A stretch of 64,000 nt of DNA from Dillenia suffruticosa (GCA_033439265.1 JAVTVX010000002.1:16581674-16645673); one strand, 5' to 3'. Positions 25,289 through 38,065 are shown, counted from the stretch's first letter. Program-made: numbers and translations. Notes: generated from the sequence alone by a model not told the origin.

Positions 25289-25984
25289 TTGAGTGAACAA
25301 AAGGCATATGATAATTCTCTCTTCAAAATAAAATTAATGTATAGTTTTCACACGTGTCAATGAAGCGACATGTCAAGGATATGTGCTAGGGAATTGCATG
25401 CAATGCATACTTAATACGGTCAAATAAAAAGACATAAAGAAGAGAGAGAGAAGCGCGAAAGCCAAAGCATAAATGATTTTGCAATCCATTACTTTATGAT
25501 TGACACCACGCTGACTCTTCTTTCTCTCTCCCTCTCATATCAGAGATAGAGTGAGAAAGCACTGTCATAGAGAGAGAAGATGTGTTACATTGCATTGCAG
25601 CAGCTGGCCCTGCAGATTGTTTGCAGAACTGGTGCAGTGCAGTGCAGCTTTGTCCTTTCACATATTTTACGGGCAGCGGGCAGATGGGGCAGGTGGGGCA
25701 GCTCGGGCAGGAGGGCGGGTGAAGAGGAACGAAGGAGTCTTTTTGATAGTGACCATACTTTACCTCTTTTACGGGCAGTCCTGTCTTTGTCTGCCCGGCA
25801 TTCAAGCGGGCTACTCCTCTCCTTTTTTATCTGTTTGCAGTTAAAAAAAAATGATTTACTAAGTATATTAAATTTATAATATGAAAATTAATAGTTCTCA
25901 AGAAAAAACACAATGCCCCTATTTTGTTAAAAATATCAACCAAAATTTACTTCTCAATGTGCATAGTAATCCCCCTTATTCCTA

Positions 25985-26165
25985 TCGGTGGTTACAATAC
26001 ATTATCTTTTTTATCACTTTCGATATCTGAAATTATATTATAATTAATTCAATTCAAACGTTTGTGAAAATCTTATTTAGGTGATAACTCTTTCAATATT
26101 TTTTTATTATAAAGTTTCGAACTCGAGTGTCTACGAATGTTTTATTTAGACCAACTGTCCATTGA
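25985..26165 (-). mobile_element. SINE family A copy, minus orientation, diverged
   Basis: Reverse-order family A markers: TATCGGTGGTTACAATAC, CGATATCTGAAATTATATTA, TTAATTCAATTCAAACGTTT, GTGAAAATCTTATTTAGGTG, GTTTCGAACTCGAGTGTC. No convincing target duplication. Confidence 0.6.
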
Positions 26166-26280
26166 CAGTGAGAACACATCTCTCTCCCCCCCCCAATATT
26201 TCATTTTTCCTTTATTATTCTCCACAAGAGATGTTGTATCATAATCTTAACCACCTATTGAATTATAGGTCTTCTTCCAT

Positions 26281-26382
26281 TTTTTTTTTTATATAATGAG
26301 ATATAACCAAACGGATTCGAATCGAGAAAGAGAGAATAGAAGTGAGGAGATTCTACCGTTTGAGCTATCCTAAGGGACATAC
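26281..26382 (-). mobile_element. Short tRNA-like SINE (family B), 12-bp target duplication
   Basis: Perfect direct repeats GTCTTCTTCCAT (26269-26280 and 26383-26394) bracket 102 bp. On the minus strand it reads TAGGATAGCTCAAACGGTAGA (box-A-like TAGCTCAAACGG), about 30 bp later GATTCGAATCC (a near-perfect box B), then an AT-rich end and a tail of about 12 A residues. The boxes, tail and target duplication identify a minimal tRNA-derived SINE or a retroposed tRNA pseudogene. Confidence 0.88.
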
Positions 26383-26899
26383 GTCTTCTTCCATGGCTAA
26401 AGAAAGTAAATATCTGCTTCTATTTTTCTCTCAATTCAATTTTTTTCATCTACCGTTGTTGAAAAGAAATGTTAAAGACGATAAATCTAAAGTACAAATT
26501 TAGATGATGCTTGATTTGTCAAAATTTATATCTTATATAATTTCAAAATTCTTAAAATACCATATTGTTTATAGAATAAAAATTAAAAGAGAAGACATAT
26601 GCATGTGGCACAAACAGATATGCACATAAAGTCGTCCTTTGTGGTTTTCAATGGTGCAATAAAATAATATCTCTCTCATATGCAAGACGAAAATGTTAGA
26701 AAAAATTGATTTTGACGCAAACACAGTATCACACAGCACAATTAAATGATCATCCTCTAATATTGGACTTGTTACCTAACTCAGCCACCTTTCTACGAAT
26801 ATATTAAATTAAAGTCTCATATCTACTAATTTAAAATTTTAGATATAATGTATAAATATGAAAATTCTTTATACCAGCACTTAACTTTTAAGATAGCGA

Positions 26900-27195
26900 T
26901 ATCTAGAAACCCAATCAATCTGGTTTGAGTAGTTGTGGGATCTAATTTAGAGGGTTAATTCTCTTAGCACTCGTTTTTCTATTTTCAAAATTTAAACTCG
27001 AGATCAATTTAGTGCACTGCCACTAGACCCATAAGTTGTTGGTGGCTACTCATATAATCCGGTTTGAGTATCTATGAGAGCCTTATTTAGAGGGGTAACT
27101 CTCCCAACATAGTTTTTTCCATTCTCAAAGTTTTGAATCTGAAATTTGATTAAGAAACTTAACATCCCATCCCACTAACCCGACTGCCTATGGGT
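26900..27195 (-). repeat. Two adjacent SINE family A units in tandem
   Basis: The units at about 26905-27041 and 27056-27195 both run, in reverse order, GGTTTGAGTA, AGAGGG(G)TAA, CTCTC(CC)A, then the 5' part with CCCACTAA-type sequence. The perfect repeat GTGGCTACTCATAT (27042-27055 and 27196-27209) follows each unit. It could be the target duplication of the right-hand unit, or part of a tandemly duplicated unit. The pair ends 220 bp before the SKL2 upstream TGGGCC cluster. Confidence 0.65.
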
Positions 27196-27438
27196 GTGGC
27201 TACTCATATTGTTAATCACTTCAAGAGCCTTCTTACTGTGGGATATCTGGATTAGGTCGTAACTATGTTTTTCCGGCAAGTGAGTCACTCCAATCCCACT
27301 AAAAAGGTACACGAATAATTTTTTATATCGTTTTTGTTACTGTACCAATTATTTTTTATATTGTAATTAATATCTTTTTCCTCTAGTAGTCAACAGCAGG
27401 CTCGGCGTTTTCAGAAAGACCCTAAGGTAAGATTAGAC

Positions 27439-27563
27439 TGGGCCGGCCCATTCTTAGACCACGAAAAAGCTAATTTTAACTCAAGCCATGGCCATACAAA
27501 CTGGTGAAAACTAAAACGAAGGCCCAGAAACGTAATCCCCAGATGAGTCTGGCTTGATGGGCC
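27439..27563. promoter_or_regulatory. Cluster of TGGGCC (site II-type) motifs upstream of SKL2
   Basis: TGGGCC or its complement occurs at 27439-27444, 27445-27450 (together the palindrome TGGGCCGGCCCA), 27521-27526 and 27558-27563, about 140-260 bp before the SKL2 start. TGGGCY site II elements, bound by TCP factors, are typical of plant housekeeping and organelle-protein promoters, which fits a plastid protein gene. No TATA box is evident. Confidence 0.6.
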
Positions 27564-27699
27564 AAGATATTTGTTTTGCGTCCGACGAATCGATGTTGGA
27601 ACGCGCGAGGACGGCGTGTGGCGCATACTCTGTTTTTCTACCTTCTTCTCAAGAAAACGTAGGCGTTGGGTTATCCATTGAATTGCAAAATTCACCGAA

Positions 27700-27931
27700 A
27701 TGGCTGGTACTTCTACCAGTGCAGCTGCCCTCTGCTTCTCTTCCCAAAACCCTAAATTCCAAATTCCAAACTTTTCTTTAAGAAAGCTGTTTCTCTCCAA
27801 TTTCAGACCCAATTCTCCTTCCATTCACGTTAACTCTCACCTGATTTCGGGAAATGTCGGCCATTTCAAGAAGTTCAGTCGTGTTTCATGCAGCAGTCTC
27901 TCGACCATTCCTATTCAAACCAAGCGTTACG

Positions 27932-27982
<51 letters not shown>

Positions 27983-30900
27983 CCCCCTTATATCTATTGA
28001 ATTTGGAATTTTATGATTTACATGATTGAATTGCAATAGTTCTTTGCTCACTATACACATCAAATTGGGTAGAACAGCTGAATAATCAAGGATTAGAAGT
28101 GTAATATAACATGACACAAGCCAATTATATGTAATAAATTGAAATTGGTAGTTTGATTATATAATATAAATTCTGATGTTTAGATTCTGTACATTGTAAG
28201 TTGAAGAAGGTATGAAACGGTTTTTACTCCTTATTTTGGATTGGTGGGGGGAACTCAAAATCTAAAACGGTTGGACTATGGAAGCTTAGAGGGAGTTAAA
28301 CAAGTTGCACTAATCTTTGGTTTAAGAGGGTTATCAAGATTTTACATTAGGATTTTAGTATGTTAAAGTTTACATTGAAGTGCAGTTTCCGCAAATGTAC
28401 ATGTCTATCACTAGGTTAAGAGGGGTATGTCAAGGATTAGAGGCAGTCATGAACTTTTCATTGAGGATTTGGAACACAGGAAGGTTCCTGATTATATCGT
28501 GCATACACCCATCCTTCATCACTGCCCAAGCTCAAACGCATAACTAACTTAATCAAGAAAATATAAGGGGTTGTTTCACTAAAGATTTCATGCAAACAAT
28601 CCTACAAGATTCACAAACTCTGCTCTTGAAATCTACATGTTACCTCAAAGAATTTTTTATGGCTTCCATTGGTTTGAGCAAAACAAGATTTTTCATGACC
28701 AAATTTTGAGTTTCCTAAAGCCCTGTACATTTTGTTTCCACATCAATTGTTCGGCTACCTTGTTTAATTTTGGACTTGGATTTGGTTAAATCCCATTAGA
28801 ATTGGAGGTTTCAAGACTTTAAATGACATTCATATAGGCCTCTTTTGAACCTACCCTTATTAATTCTACCAGTCGAGCCCTCACAATCACTTGAAAATAG
28901 TGATTTTATCCACTGCACAAGTAGACCTCCAATTTTATAGTGCAGGATTTTGTTTTACTTTATCTCAATCCACACCATGGTCTATTCCATATAAATGGCT
29001 TATTATGAGCTTTTCTAAGTGTCTCAAACAGAGTTTAGACACAAATTCACACATCTGGCCATGACTAATTTGAGTTTGGATGTGGAGATCCCATTGTTGC
29101 CAGTCTGCAGCTTATATGAGCCTATCACTTTATTATTATTGGACAAAAACAATTTAGAAAAGTTCTGATATATTCTGTAGTTTCATCTCATATTGTCAAT
29201 TGGTAGTATTAAAACTTTTCATCTCATATAAGAGAGACAACTTATTGTATCCTTCCTTACCATGGAAGGCAGATCCTTTATTGGTTATCACAAGTCTTGT
29301 CATGTAGTTATCATGCAGTCTAACATAACACATCCATGTATAGACTGGTGTAGGCATCACTAATTCGCAATATATAAGCTACAAATCATATAGAAGACTG
29401 AATACCACCCTCAAGTCATAAGGGCCTTTTGTATGTCATAAATAAAATGAATTTTTTCTTGATGATAGTGTTCGGTTAAAGAGTATGTTATAGTGTCTCG
29501 TCCTTTATTATCTTCCACGAAGACTTACAAAACCATTCTCATAATTGAGGTGTGTCACTTTATCACATATACAGTATAACATGCAAAGAAAATTTTTTAA
29601 CCAGAGCTTATAGGTTATAGACAATTAAAGATCATAATTATTATAGACAGTATCTTTTCTCATCAATGATCACCATCATCAACATAAATTCTCTATAATA
29701 CCATTATGGACAAAATTACATTACTAGAAAAATGCCAATCAAACATGCATGTTATAAGTAAAAATTTAGAAAATTTTTTTGGCTTTGTTGGGCATATTGT
29801 TTTTTTGTTCACTATGTCAATGGTCTAGACATTCCCTCGTTAAATCATCTTCTCAAACACTTTGGCAATACCATAGGTTTCACATTGATGCAAATTAGTG
29901 TTGAAATGATAGTAGATGCATTCTAGTTCCTAGTGGAAGATGTTTACAGAGGGTATTCAGAGATGAGGTATCTTCCTGTGAAATGTTTGGGCTATAATTG
30001 TTTATCAAATTGTTGGTGTGGAGAATGTTTGTCGACTTATTTTGTCATAATACATGTTCTGATGACAAGTTGGGACTTTTGAAATGGGAGGAATGTATAC
30101 TAACATTTTTCTTTAATACATGTAGCATGAAGTTTAGCAATTGGTTATCTGCATTATTGTAATTCTCGATTGACAACAGATGTGCTAACTTGCTGACATT
30201 ACCATGAAATGTCAATCAATGTAATCGTATGGCTTTTGTTATTGATATTGTTGCATCCTTTTTGAGACACCCATGGAAATTAGAGTTTGTTGCCTCACAG
30301 ACTAACAAAAACGTTTTTCTTTTGAAATTGTCATGCTTGACCTTCTCTTGATGTGTCCCCAAGTTGATATTTTGTTGATATAGACACATTGGTGACAAAC
30401 TGGTGGAGAGATAGTTTTAAACATAGCAAAATAAAGACAAAACACTCCTTTGATGCGGAGAGGATCAAGCTGTAAGTAATTAATTTTTTGGTATTCAAAC
30501 TTGTCGGATTTTGTCAATGGCCTCCCTTTTATTCTCAAATTATCTTGAGATCCACTTATCATCCAGAATTTCACTCAGAAGGTAACACGAGCTTCATCAT
30601 GTAGAACAAAGTAATGATGGATGCTAGATTGCCAACATTTTTCGGGAATTCCTCAGTTGCTTGGAGTTCTCATTCCTGAAATTGTCATGTTTTAGGGCAA
30701 TTGGAAGAGTCTGTGACTTCTCCTCATCAAATTTCATCAATCCTGCATGCAGGGACAGATCTAGGAATGAGATATTGAGGGTGCTATACTGCGTAGGTTG
30801 AATTGTTGGGTTGGTGGGGGAGGAGTAAAAATTTTTTGAAGGGTATAAGCGAATAGTATACAATATTATGTGAGTGAAATGTAAAACCTTCCAAACTTTG

Positions 30901-32524
30901 GCAGGGGCCAAGTTCCCAATCGCCACCCCCTATTAAGAGGAATCTCTTGATGGTGTTTTGCATACAACTATTGGTTACTTCTTATTAAGCTAAGAGTTAA
31001 GAAATAAAACAAGCCTGCATCAATATTACCTAATTAAGCCATTGTTTCGAGAAATAGTACACTGCTGAGGGGGACTGCAGAATGAGCAAATGTTTCACTA
31101 GAAAATCCATAGGTTCTCAAAGTAATGTTCTCTTTTTATTTCTCTGCTCCTTCAGTGCTCGTTTACCATTCCATCCTAATGACTGTTTTTTCTTTTCTTT
31201 TTTTTTTGTCATTTAATTTTGACATTTTTGAGTACTGATGTCATGGAATGGAATGCAGTTTTATGATGGAACTTCCGAGGTGGAGTTGAGATTGAATCTT
31301 GAAGGAACTGATGCTCATAGTCCCAAAGATATTTCTGTGGACACAGATCAGAGCTCTCTTACAATTAGAGTACAGTGTTCTGGCTCTTTCACCACACTTG
31401 TTGAAACTGATCAACTATATGGGAAGATAAAGCCTGCCGAAACAATATGGTTTGTGTCAGATTACTGGATATGAATTTCTTTTTACTAAGAATTTACAGT
31501 TTATTCTGTAATTTAGATTTAACTCTTTCAAACAGGTATATAGATGATGATCAACTGGTGGTCAACCTGAAGAAGCAAGACCCAGAAATAAAATGGCCTG
31601 ATATTCTAGAGTCCTGGGAGTCCCTAACATTAGGGGCTGTACAATTTTTGAAGGGTACATCAATCTACTTGGTTGGGGATTCAACAGAAATCAACCAAAA
31701 GGTTTCTCAAGAACTTGCAGTTGGTCTTGGGTATGGAAATTTCTTTATCCTCTCCGGATTTTACAGTTACCTATTGCAGTCTGCTTATAATTTCTTTTTG
31801 CTTTCGAATAATTTTTCCTGTGTACGCATTCCATATTTACCATATTTTTCCATGATCTTCATCTCAAGTAAGCTCAAATGACAACCAAACGATATAGACA
31901 ATTGTGCTGAATTAAAATTGCATCTACAGTAGTCTGGAATATGTTACCTAGACATTTTGGTTTGGATAGTTGTGCTGTATTTTAATTGAAACCTATTGGA
32001 ATTGGGCGAATCTGGCACTTGAGATATCTAAGACTCTTTTCTCAGTCTACATAATTTAGATTCTGGAGAATAATGTTTAGCATTACTTCAACTGTGTTTA
32101 GTATTCTCATTTACATGTAGACTTGCATTTTTGTCAGCTGAACTGGGGTCATGATGAAGCAAAAATGTTATTCGCCTTCCTTCATCTTTGATGTCACCAT
32201 TTTGTTGTTGTCATTTCATTTATTTTACACCTGTCCCTGAACTATGTTAGCCTCCGCCTTATTACTTCCTAAAATTCTTACACTTTTCTGCTTCATCTAG
32301 TGATGGAATAATGCCATCTTTTTGGTCAAAGATACTGAAAGACTACTTTACTAGAGCACTTCTGAATGGTCTCACTGTTGCTTGTTATTGCTGCCAGGTA
32401 TACACCACTTAATGCCAAAGAGTTGCTGGAAACAGTTGGAAAGCAAACCATTGAGTCATGTAAGCATGACTTTGTTCTGTGGTCAAATGAAATCTCTCCA
32501 CTCACTGACTGCCTACTGGTTGTC

Positions 32525-32584
<60 letters not shown>

Positions 32585-35500
32585 CTCAAACACCCACAGA
32601 CAATTAACTTTTATAGTGGACATGTTTAGGTAAAGTATTGTCTTGTTTAAGGGGTGAAGAACTAAAATTGAACATTGAACTCAAAGGGTCATGGTGTTGG
32701 AAATGTTGAAAAGATAAAATTAAGCATTGAAAGGTCATTTTCAAACTAGTCTTTTGAAGGGCCAAATGGTGGAGAATAGCTAGATTATGAACATGTGTTT
32801 TTTTGTCTCCTAATAAAGGCATGGATGACACTTAGTATGCAGTGAAACCCTTAGATTTCCTAGAAGTTGAAAGTGTAGTTGAATTTATCACCTCTTTGGC
32901 GACTCCTATCATGCCCACGGACTCTCGCAAGTAGTAGTATGATTCGTACATGTCTAGGAAGGTTTTGTCTTAGGAGACTAGGTCTTAAGAGGATCCATTG
33001 TGAACCCTCTGGTCTTTCCTGGGAACCTTCCTAGTGCATTAGTCATCCTGCTTCGTTGGTTTCTTTGGGTCACTACGCCAATCACCTTTGCAGCCAACAG
33101 TTGTCATGTGCCACAAATGGATTTTGCTTAAGGAACTCTAAATGACAGGATTAAAATTTTAACTTTCCACAATTGACTGGAGTGAATGGAGATTGTCCCA
33201 CACTAGCACTTTTGGGTGATCCTATTATATTAAGTATACCTATAACAATTTTTGCTGCAAAATAACCAATTCGGTCCCAAAGGGCTTCTGCAAAAAAAAA
33301 AAAAAAAAAAAAAAAAAAGGAAAAAAAAAAGAGGAAAGTTTAGGGGGTTGTTTGTAGTCAATCCAAAGTTCAGGGAACATTTTTGCATATTTTTCCTTTT
33401 GGTTTATTTTTCCTTCTATATTTCCTTGGTCAAACTCTTTTCTTCTCCAAGGATGCTTTGCACGGCTATTAGTTGCACCGGTTATCAATGTTGAAGAGAC
33501 AGAAAAAACAATGACTTTTAGCAAAGTTGCCATAAGAAGATTGCTAGTTGTTGTGTATGACTTGTAGTCCCATCTTGCACTGCTTTAATAATAGTGACTG
33601 TATCCAGGGGTGAAAAATGAAGGATCTGACTCTGTCGCAGAAGCTGAAAGTGCTATACTAGAGAGTCTCAGTAGGTAGGGATGGTTATTGTTTGGTCTTT
33701 TTTTTAGATATCATTTGCTTTCAAAATTAATGAGTTTTTCTTTTACGTTATTTGCTGCAGTCATGTCCGTGCTGTTGTAGCAACATTAGGTGGACCACAT
33801 GGAGCTGCTGGAAGCACTGACAGATGGCGTCATCTCTACGCAGGATTTACTGTCTGGCTGTCACGATCTGAAGCAACAGGTAAACTTCTATTGATCTTTT
33901 GTTTTATACTTGCTTGAAAAATTGTAGTAACATGAACTGAACTCTAGCTTACCTCTCCCTTTCCGGTTTCTGAGCCTAGGGCTGCAATTACAGTAGATTT
34001 GCTGGGTTAGATGTCAATCCAAAGGTTGTCTTATAATGAACCTAATTAACCAGCCAACTTTGGGTGGCAAAATGTATACCATAGCTAGCTGAATGAAGTT
34101 TGGGTTGATCAGTAATGTAGGAAGATCAGAAGAAAGTAGGAACTTTTTAATTCTGGAAGAGATTAATCTAAATTCATCTTTTGGGGGTTGTCCAAAATTA
34201 TTGACAAGACCAGAGGTTTAACTGCCATGTCATCATTGACCTCAACCCTAAATATCCAAACACTGGTTTCCATGAATGAAACTGTTGTCGACACAAAAAA
34301 GTCCATTATTTGAAATCATCATGCTGTGGAGTTCATGTTTACATTACCTCTTAACAGAAAAAAAATGTCATTGAAATCATCAGGCTAAACAGCATTCTTA
34401 GACACTAACCATAAATTCTGTGAACACAAATTGTGGTTTCTCACTAAGCTGTGTTACTTTTGTTATGAATTCTCATGCTGTTCTCTCCTCTCTTTGAACA
34501 ATTGTCAGAATATCCTCTCTTCTCTATTATCCTCTCCTACTCTCTTTGGCCTCTGTATGCATGATACCCCTCTGTATGCATGATACCCTATTTGTTCTCT
34601 TCTCTATTCTCTTTCCATTCTACTCGTGATCCTTCCCTTGTCTACCATTGTCAGTTAACCAATGTATTTTGCAGTGATCCACATCTTCATCTTACTCATG
34701 GCATGTGCAGGGTGTTGAGGAATATTATTAAGTAATTGATTTTGAGGGTGATTGGATTCTCACTGCTGATTCTTCGCATGTCCTCGCTTTCTCTGATTTG
34801 TAAATTTGCCTTTTTGGGGGCTTCTATTTCAATTTTCAAGTATGTGCCTTTTATTTTGCATAGAACATTTATGTCGAAAAGTTTGGGAAATTGGTTATAG
34901 TCACTGCAAATCTTCCCAAACTTGGTCATCAAATATATTGGTTTTACTTAAACATGTTTAGGTTTTTTTTCTTTTCTTTTTTTTTTTTAAATAAGTTGAC
35001 CTTTTTAGGTTCTTAAATTGATTTTGTAAGAGCATGAACGCTTCTGGAGAGAGGAAGTTTTAGTAAGGTAGAAGGGGCAAAGATATTGGTTTATCCATAG
35101 CCATTACAAAGTGAAAGAAGTTTATGAGTATGTTGCTAGATAGAGAACTGCAGAAGATAATTAATTATGTTAGATTTATTTTACAGTATGGAAGCAAGGA
35201 AAAATCACAAATATAAATAGGATTGGATTTCAGGATGGTACTTCAATGTGCAGGTCTCCCAAAAGTCTGAACCGCGAACCTTCTCGAATAAATCACTCGA
35301 TCGGGATGATGGTCACAAGATCGAACCACCACCACAATATATGACACCTCAACCCTAAATCTGGTGATCTAAATGACATGAGAGAATTTCTCTCTCTCTC
35401 TCTCTCTCTCTCTCCCTCCCTCTCTCTCTCCCTGCTATCAAGGAATAATGGTATTTGTCCCAGCAATTCTCATCATCTAAGTTGAGCAATCACTCACGTT

Positions 35501-38065
35501 AGTAGTGGGGTGAAGGGAGAGAAATTATAGGGGAGTTGTGGGAAGTTAAGGAATAACGGGGGTTATCCTATTATCCCAAATTCAAAATTTGAAATAATTT
35601 GAATTATCTCCCAATAACCAAAAGTGCCTGGGCATACTAACCGATAAATTAATAACTATTTTACACCGTATGTTTTGTTATACATCTCAAAGCTTTTTTG
35701 AAAGTTGATTACATTGTGAAAATACATATATATTGCCATAGCATCCTTCACCTCCTCATTCTCTTGTTAGAGCTAAACTATCCTTGACTGAGTGATGAAT
35801 CTACTAAATTTTAGTCAAATACAATAGGATTTGGGTCTCTATAAAGAAATGGCACACAAAGGAGGGAAGGAATACCAAAGCATATATAATTAGTAGATGT
35901 ACAGCTAAAAAGAAAGGAAAAGGGTTCTTACTTTGGTTAAGTTCTTAGTTATTTGGTTAAGCATGAGCTACGTGGGCATGAAGCTAGCAGCAGCGAGCAA
36001 TTTGCAGTATTGATAAATAGGTATGAGGTGGATGATTATATCTGCAGATGTGGGTGTAACTTGATGTGAACCCATCTTCATATAAGTCACCCGATGTCAT
36101 ATGCTTAACAGATGCTTTTTTTCAATAGCTGTTTGGAGATCAGGTAAGGTCTACCCCTTGACTGAAGTTAGCGAAGCCATGAAAGGAGGCAGTTGGGGAA
36201 CCTTTTTTTTGCAGTCCAACAAATAAAATCGCATCCCACTTCTACAGTAGTGAACTTTGAGATAGCTTAGCTAAGTAGTAAGCGGTGTTTTGACTTGCAA
36301 TGTGAAGGATGTCATTATTGTGTCAACTGTCCTCCCGTTTCTCCCGAAGTGAAGTTTAAGATAGCTTTTGAGCTTTAATGCTCATTTCTTGTGTGAGCTT
36401 TAAGACAATACGAAACCAAGGGAAAAGAAATCTTTTCTGTTGCTGGTCATCTAATTGTCATAAATGACAAACTTTTAAACAACAGTCCTGTGCTATTTAT
36501 TGTGAATCCATAATGTACAAACGAGTATAAGCAGTCAAGTTGCACAGGTTACGTGCTTGCCGCTAATCCTCTGAATTCCAATTATCCTATTATCTATGTA
36601 GCAGGGTCTTCAAATCTATCCATTCTCATAGAAGTTGGTTTCTTCCAAAATTCCATTCATCCTAATTTTGTTTGGATAAGTTCAGCAGCAGATTATTGTC
36701 TCCATGTTTGTAACCTTTTGAATTGTGACCACCCTACATGCCTGTTTCTTATTCCTAAACTGTAGAAGCTTAAGATGATGCAGGTTTTACTGACGAGGAT
36801 TCACACATTTTAAATTTTGATGCGGATGAAGTTTCAGCAAAGGAAGAGGCCCTAAGGCAAATAAAAGTTGGTGGGCAAGGTTATTCAAATGCAGATGTTG
36901 TTGTCAAGCTTGGAGGCTGGGATGCTGATCAAGCTAAAGCTGTGGCCCAGGCTTCATTAAGTGCTCTGAAAAAATTAATTCTCTCAGATAAGAAGCTTCC
37001 AGGTAAAGCTACATGTTTTCTGTTTTAAAAAAGCAGTCTTAAATGTCCCTGACTAGAAGAGAAAGGTTGAATCTTTATCGAACACGCATTTCAACCAAGG
37101 TTTGGCCAAGATTTAAGAAATTGAAGTTGTTTAGTTGTCACTATGAAGCATGAACACGGTGCGCAGCACAACATGGGCATTCTGACACGGCAACATCATA
37201 AAAATTTACACCATACAAGTTACAAGGTGTTCACGTAATACATGTTTAAGAATTGTGCCCGATGCAGATATAGTTATTCCTAAAAATCTCAGTTCAACAA
37301 CTTTTCATCCATTTCAACTTTTGTTTAACAAATCATGTCTAATTATGTTTAGTTGTTGAGTTTAATCATACATTACTAAAATTCGATCTAGTTTTCTTAT
37401 AAATTAGTTTCCAAAATTTTTTAAATCCAAGAAACTTCGATGCGACATTGTAAGAGATAATTCATTTTCAATTCCAGAGGGATGTCAAACATGGAAAAAA
37501 AAAAGAAAAAAAAAAGAAAAAAAAATCAGAAGTTTTAGCAAAGGAAGCATGTTTCAGATTAGGTTAAAATGATGAAAGCTTAAACTACTTTTGCTGTATG
37601 TCTAAAGATTGCCCATAACATGTGCAAAGCCATGGTTCCCCCCATTTCCTCATCATTGTAAACTTTTCATAATTCTGATTGCAACAAATACAACAAACCA
37701 GCTTGTGCAGATGTGGTACTGAGGTGGAACATCTTATTTCATGAGAGATCAATCTGACCACTGTCGTTGTTTAAATCTCATTGTCCTGTATTACAGAAGC
37801 AAGATTTTAATTACAATTGACCACACATCAGTCCATACGTTAAGCTATTTATACACGAGGAAAATTTTGCAGCATGAGGATTAGATCATGGTTTTTAGAA
37901 GTCCGAAATAAACCACTGGATCTTGCTTTGTAATAGATTCAATGTTGTTTTGTAGGTAAGAAGAGATTGTACATAAGGTTGGGATGTCGGGGAGATTGGC
38001 CAAACATTAGGCCTCCTGGTTGGGACCCCTCAACAGCATCTGATGTATCACCTGGTATGTTGTAG
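27700..38065 (+). CDS. SKL2: Inactive shikimate-kinase-like protein 2, chloroplastic (SKL2)
   Basis: Exons 27700-27933, 31259-31449, 31546-31730 corrected to 31536-31730, 32398-32459, 33608-33674, 33761-33879, 36784-37002 and 37956-38065 join in frame to 398 residues. Residues 1 to about 60 are Ser/Asn/Phe-rich and basic, a typical chloroplast transit peptide. Residues about 79-165 form a CS (p23-like) domain: FYDGTSEVELRLNLEG at the start, KIKPAETIWYIDDDQLVVNL, and KWPDIL at the end. From about 172 a shikimate-kinase-like region begins; GTSIYLVGDSTEINQK (182-197) stands where a kinase has its GxxGxGKS/T P-loop, so the ATP-binding Lys and Ser/Thr signature is missing. The C-terminal half carries GGPHGAAGSTDRWRHLYAGF and CRGDWPNIRPPGWDPS. 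The family is described as catalytically inactive and plastid-localised; its exact role is not evident from sequence. Introns 1 (3.3 kb) and 6 (2.9 kb) are large. Confidence 0.95.
27935..27973. repeat. (CT)n tract at the SKL2 intron 1 donor
   Basis: The 5' splice site GAG|gtctct opens directly into about 19 CT units. The donor is therefore the poor match GTCTCT, and the microsatellite begins one base inside the intron. Confidence 0.9.
30740..30935. other. Possible truncated transposon end in SKL2 intron 1
   Basis: The stretch begins GCAGGGACAGATCTAGGA and ends in a C-rich GCCACCCCCT, which recalls the ends of common plant DNA-element remnants. No matching inverted end or target duplication is visible, so this is only a suggestion. 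The rest of the 3.3-kb intron shows nothing recognisable. Confidence 0.25.
32529..32578. repeat. (CT)25 microsatellite in SKL2 intron 4
   Basis: A pure CT run of 50 bp located 70 bp after the exon 4 donor (GTAAGC at 32460). Confidence 0.95.
34551..34588. repeat. 19-bp perfect tandem duplication in SKL2 intron 6
   Basis: CTCTGTATGCATGATACCC occurs twice head to tail (34551-34569 and 34570-34588) without mismatch. It lies in a CT-rich part of the 2.9-kb intron 6. Confidence 0.9.
35390..35432. repeat. CT-rich microsatellite in SKL2 intron 6
   Basis: About 12 CT units followed by imperfect CCCTCC-type units. Otherwise intron 6 (33880-36783) shows no recognisable feature. Confidence 0.85.

Larger units (their letters stand above)
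18893..27430. other. KAN2-SKL2 intergenic region
   Basis: No gene is recognisable. The left end is the probable KAN2 3' UTR (a purine-rich block 19014-19140). The rest is AT-rich with several SINE copies, microsatellites (19284-19304; 25215-25284) and two GC-richer islands (about 24.0-24.4 and 25.5-25.85 kb). None of the short open frames shows domain features or splice structure. Confidence 0.65.

Noticed and set aside
25501-25590. Possible miR156 precursor (GACTCTTC.. and GATAGAGTGAGAAAGCAC look miR156-like)
   Set aside because: The mature miR156 sequence (TGACAGAAGAGAGTGAGCAC) is not present and the arms do not pair properly.
27411-27824. 137-codon minus-strand frame
   Set aside because: It is antisense to SKL2 exon 1 and its upstream region; the plus strand carries the recognisable transit peptide and CS domain.
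33240-33533. Lysine- and phenylalanine-rich frames on both strands
   Set aside because: Artefacts of the poly(A) tract at 33292-33330 inside SKL2 intron 4.
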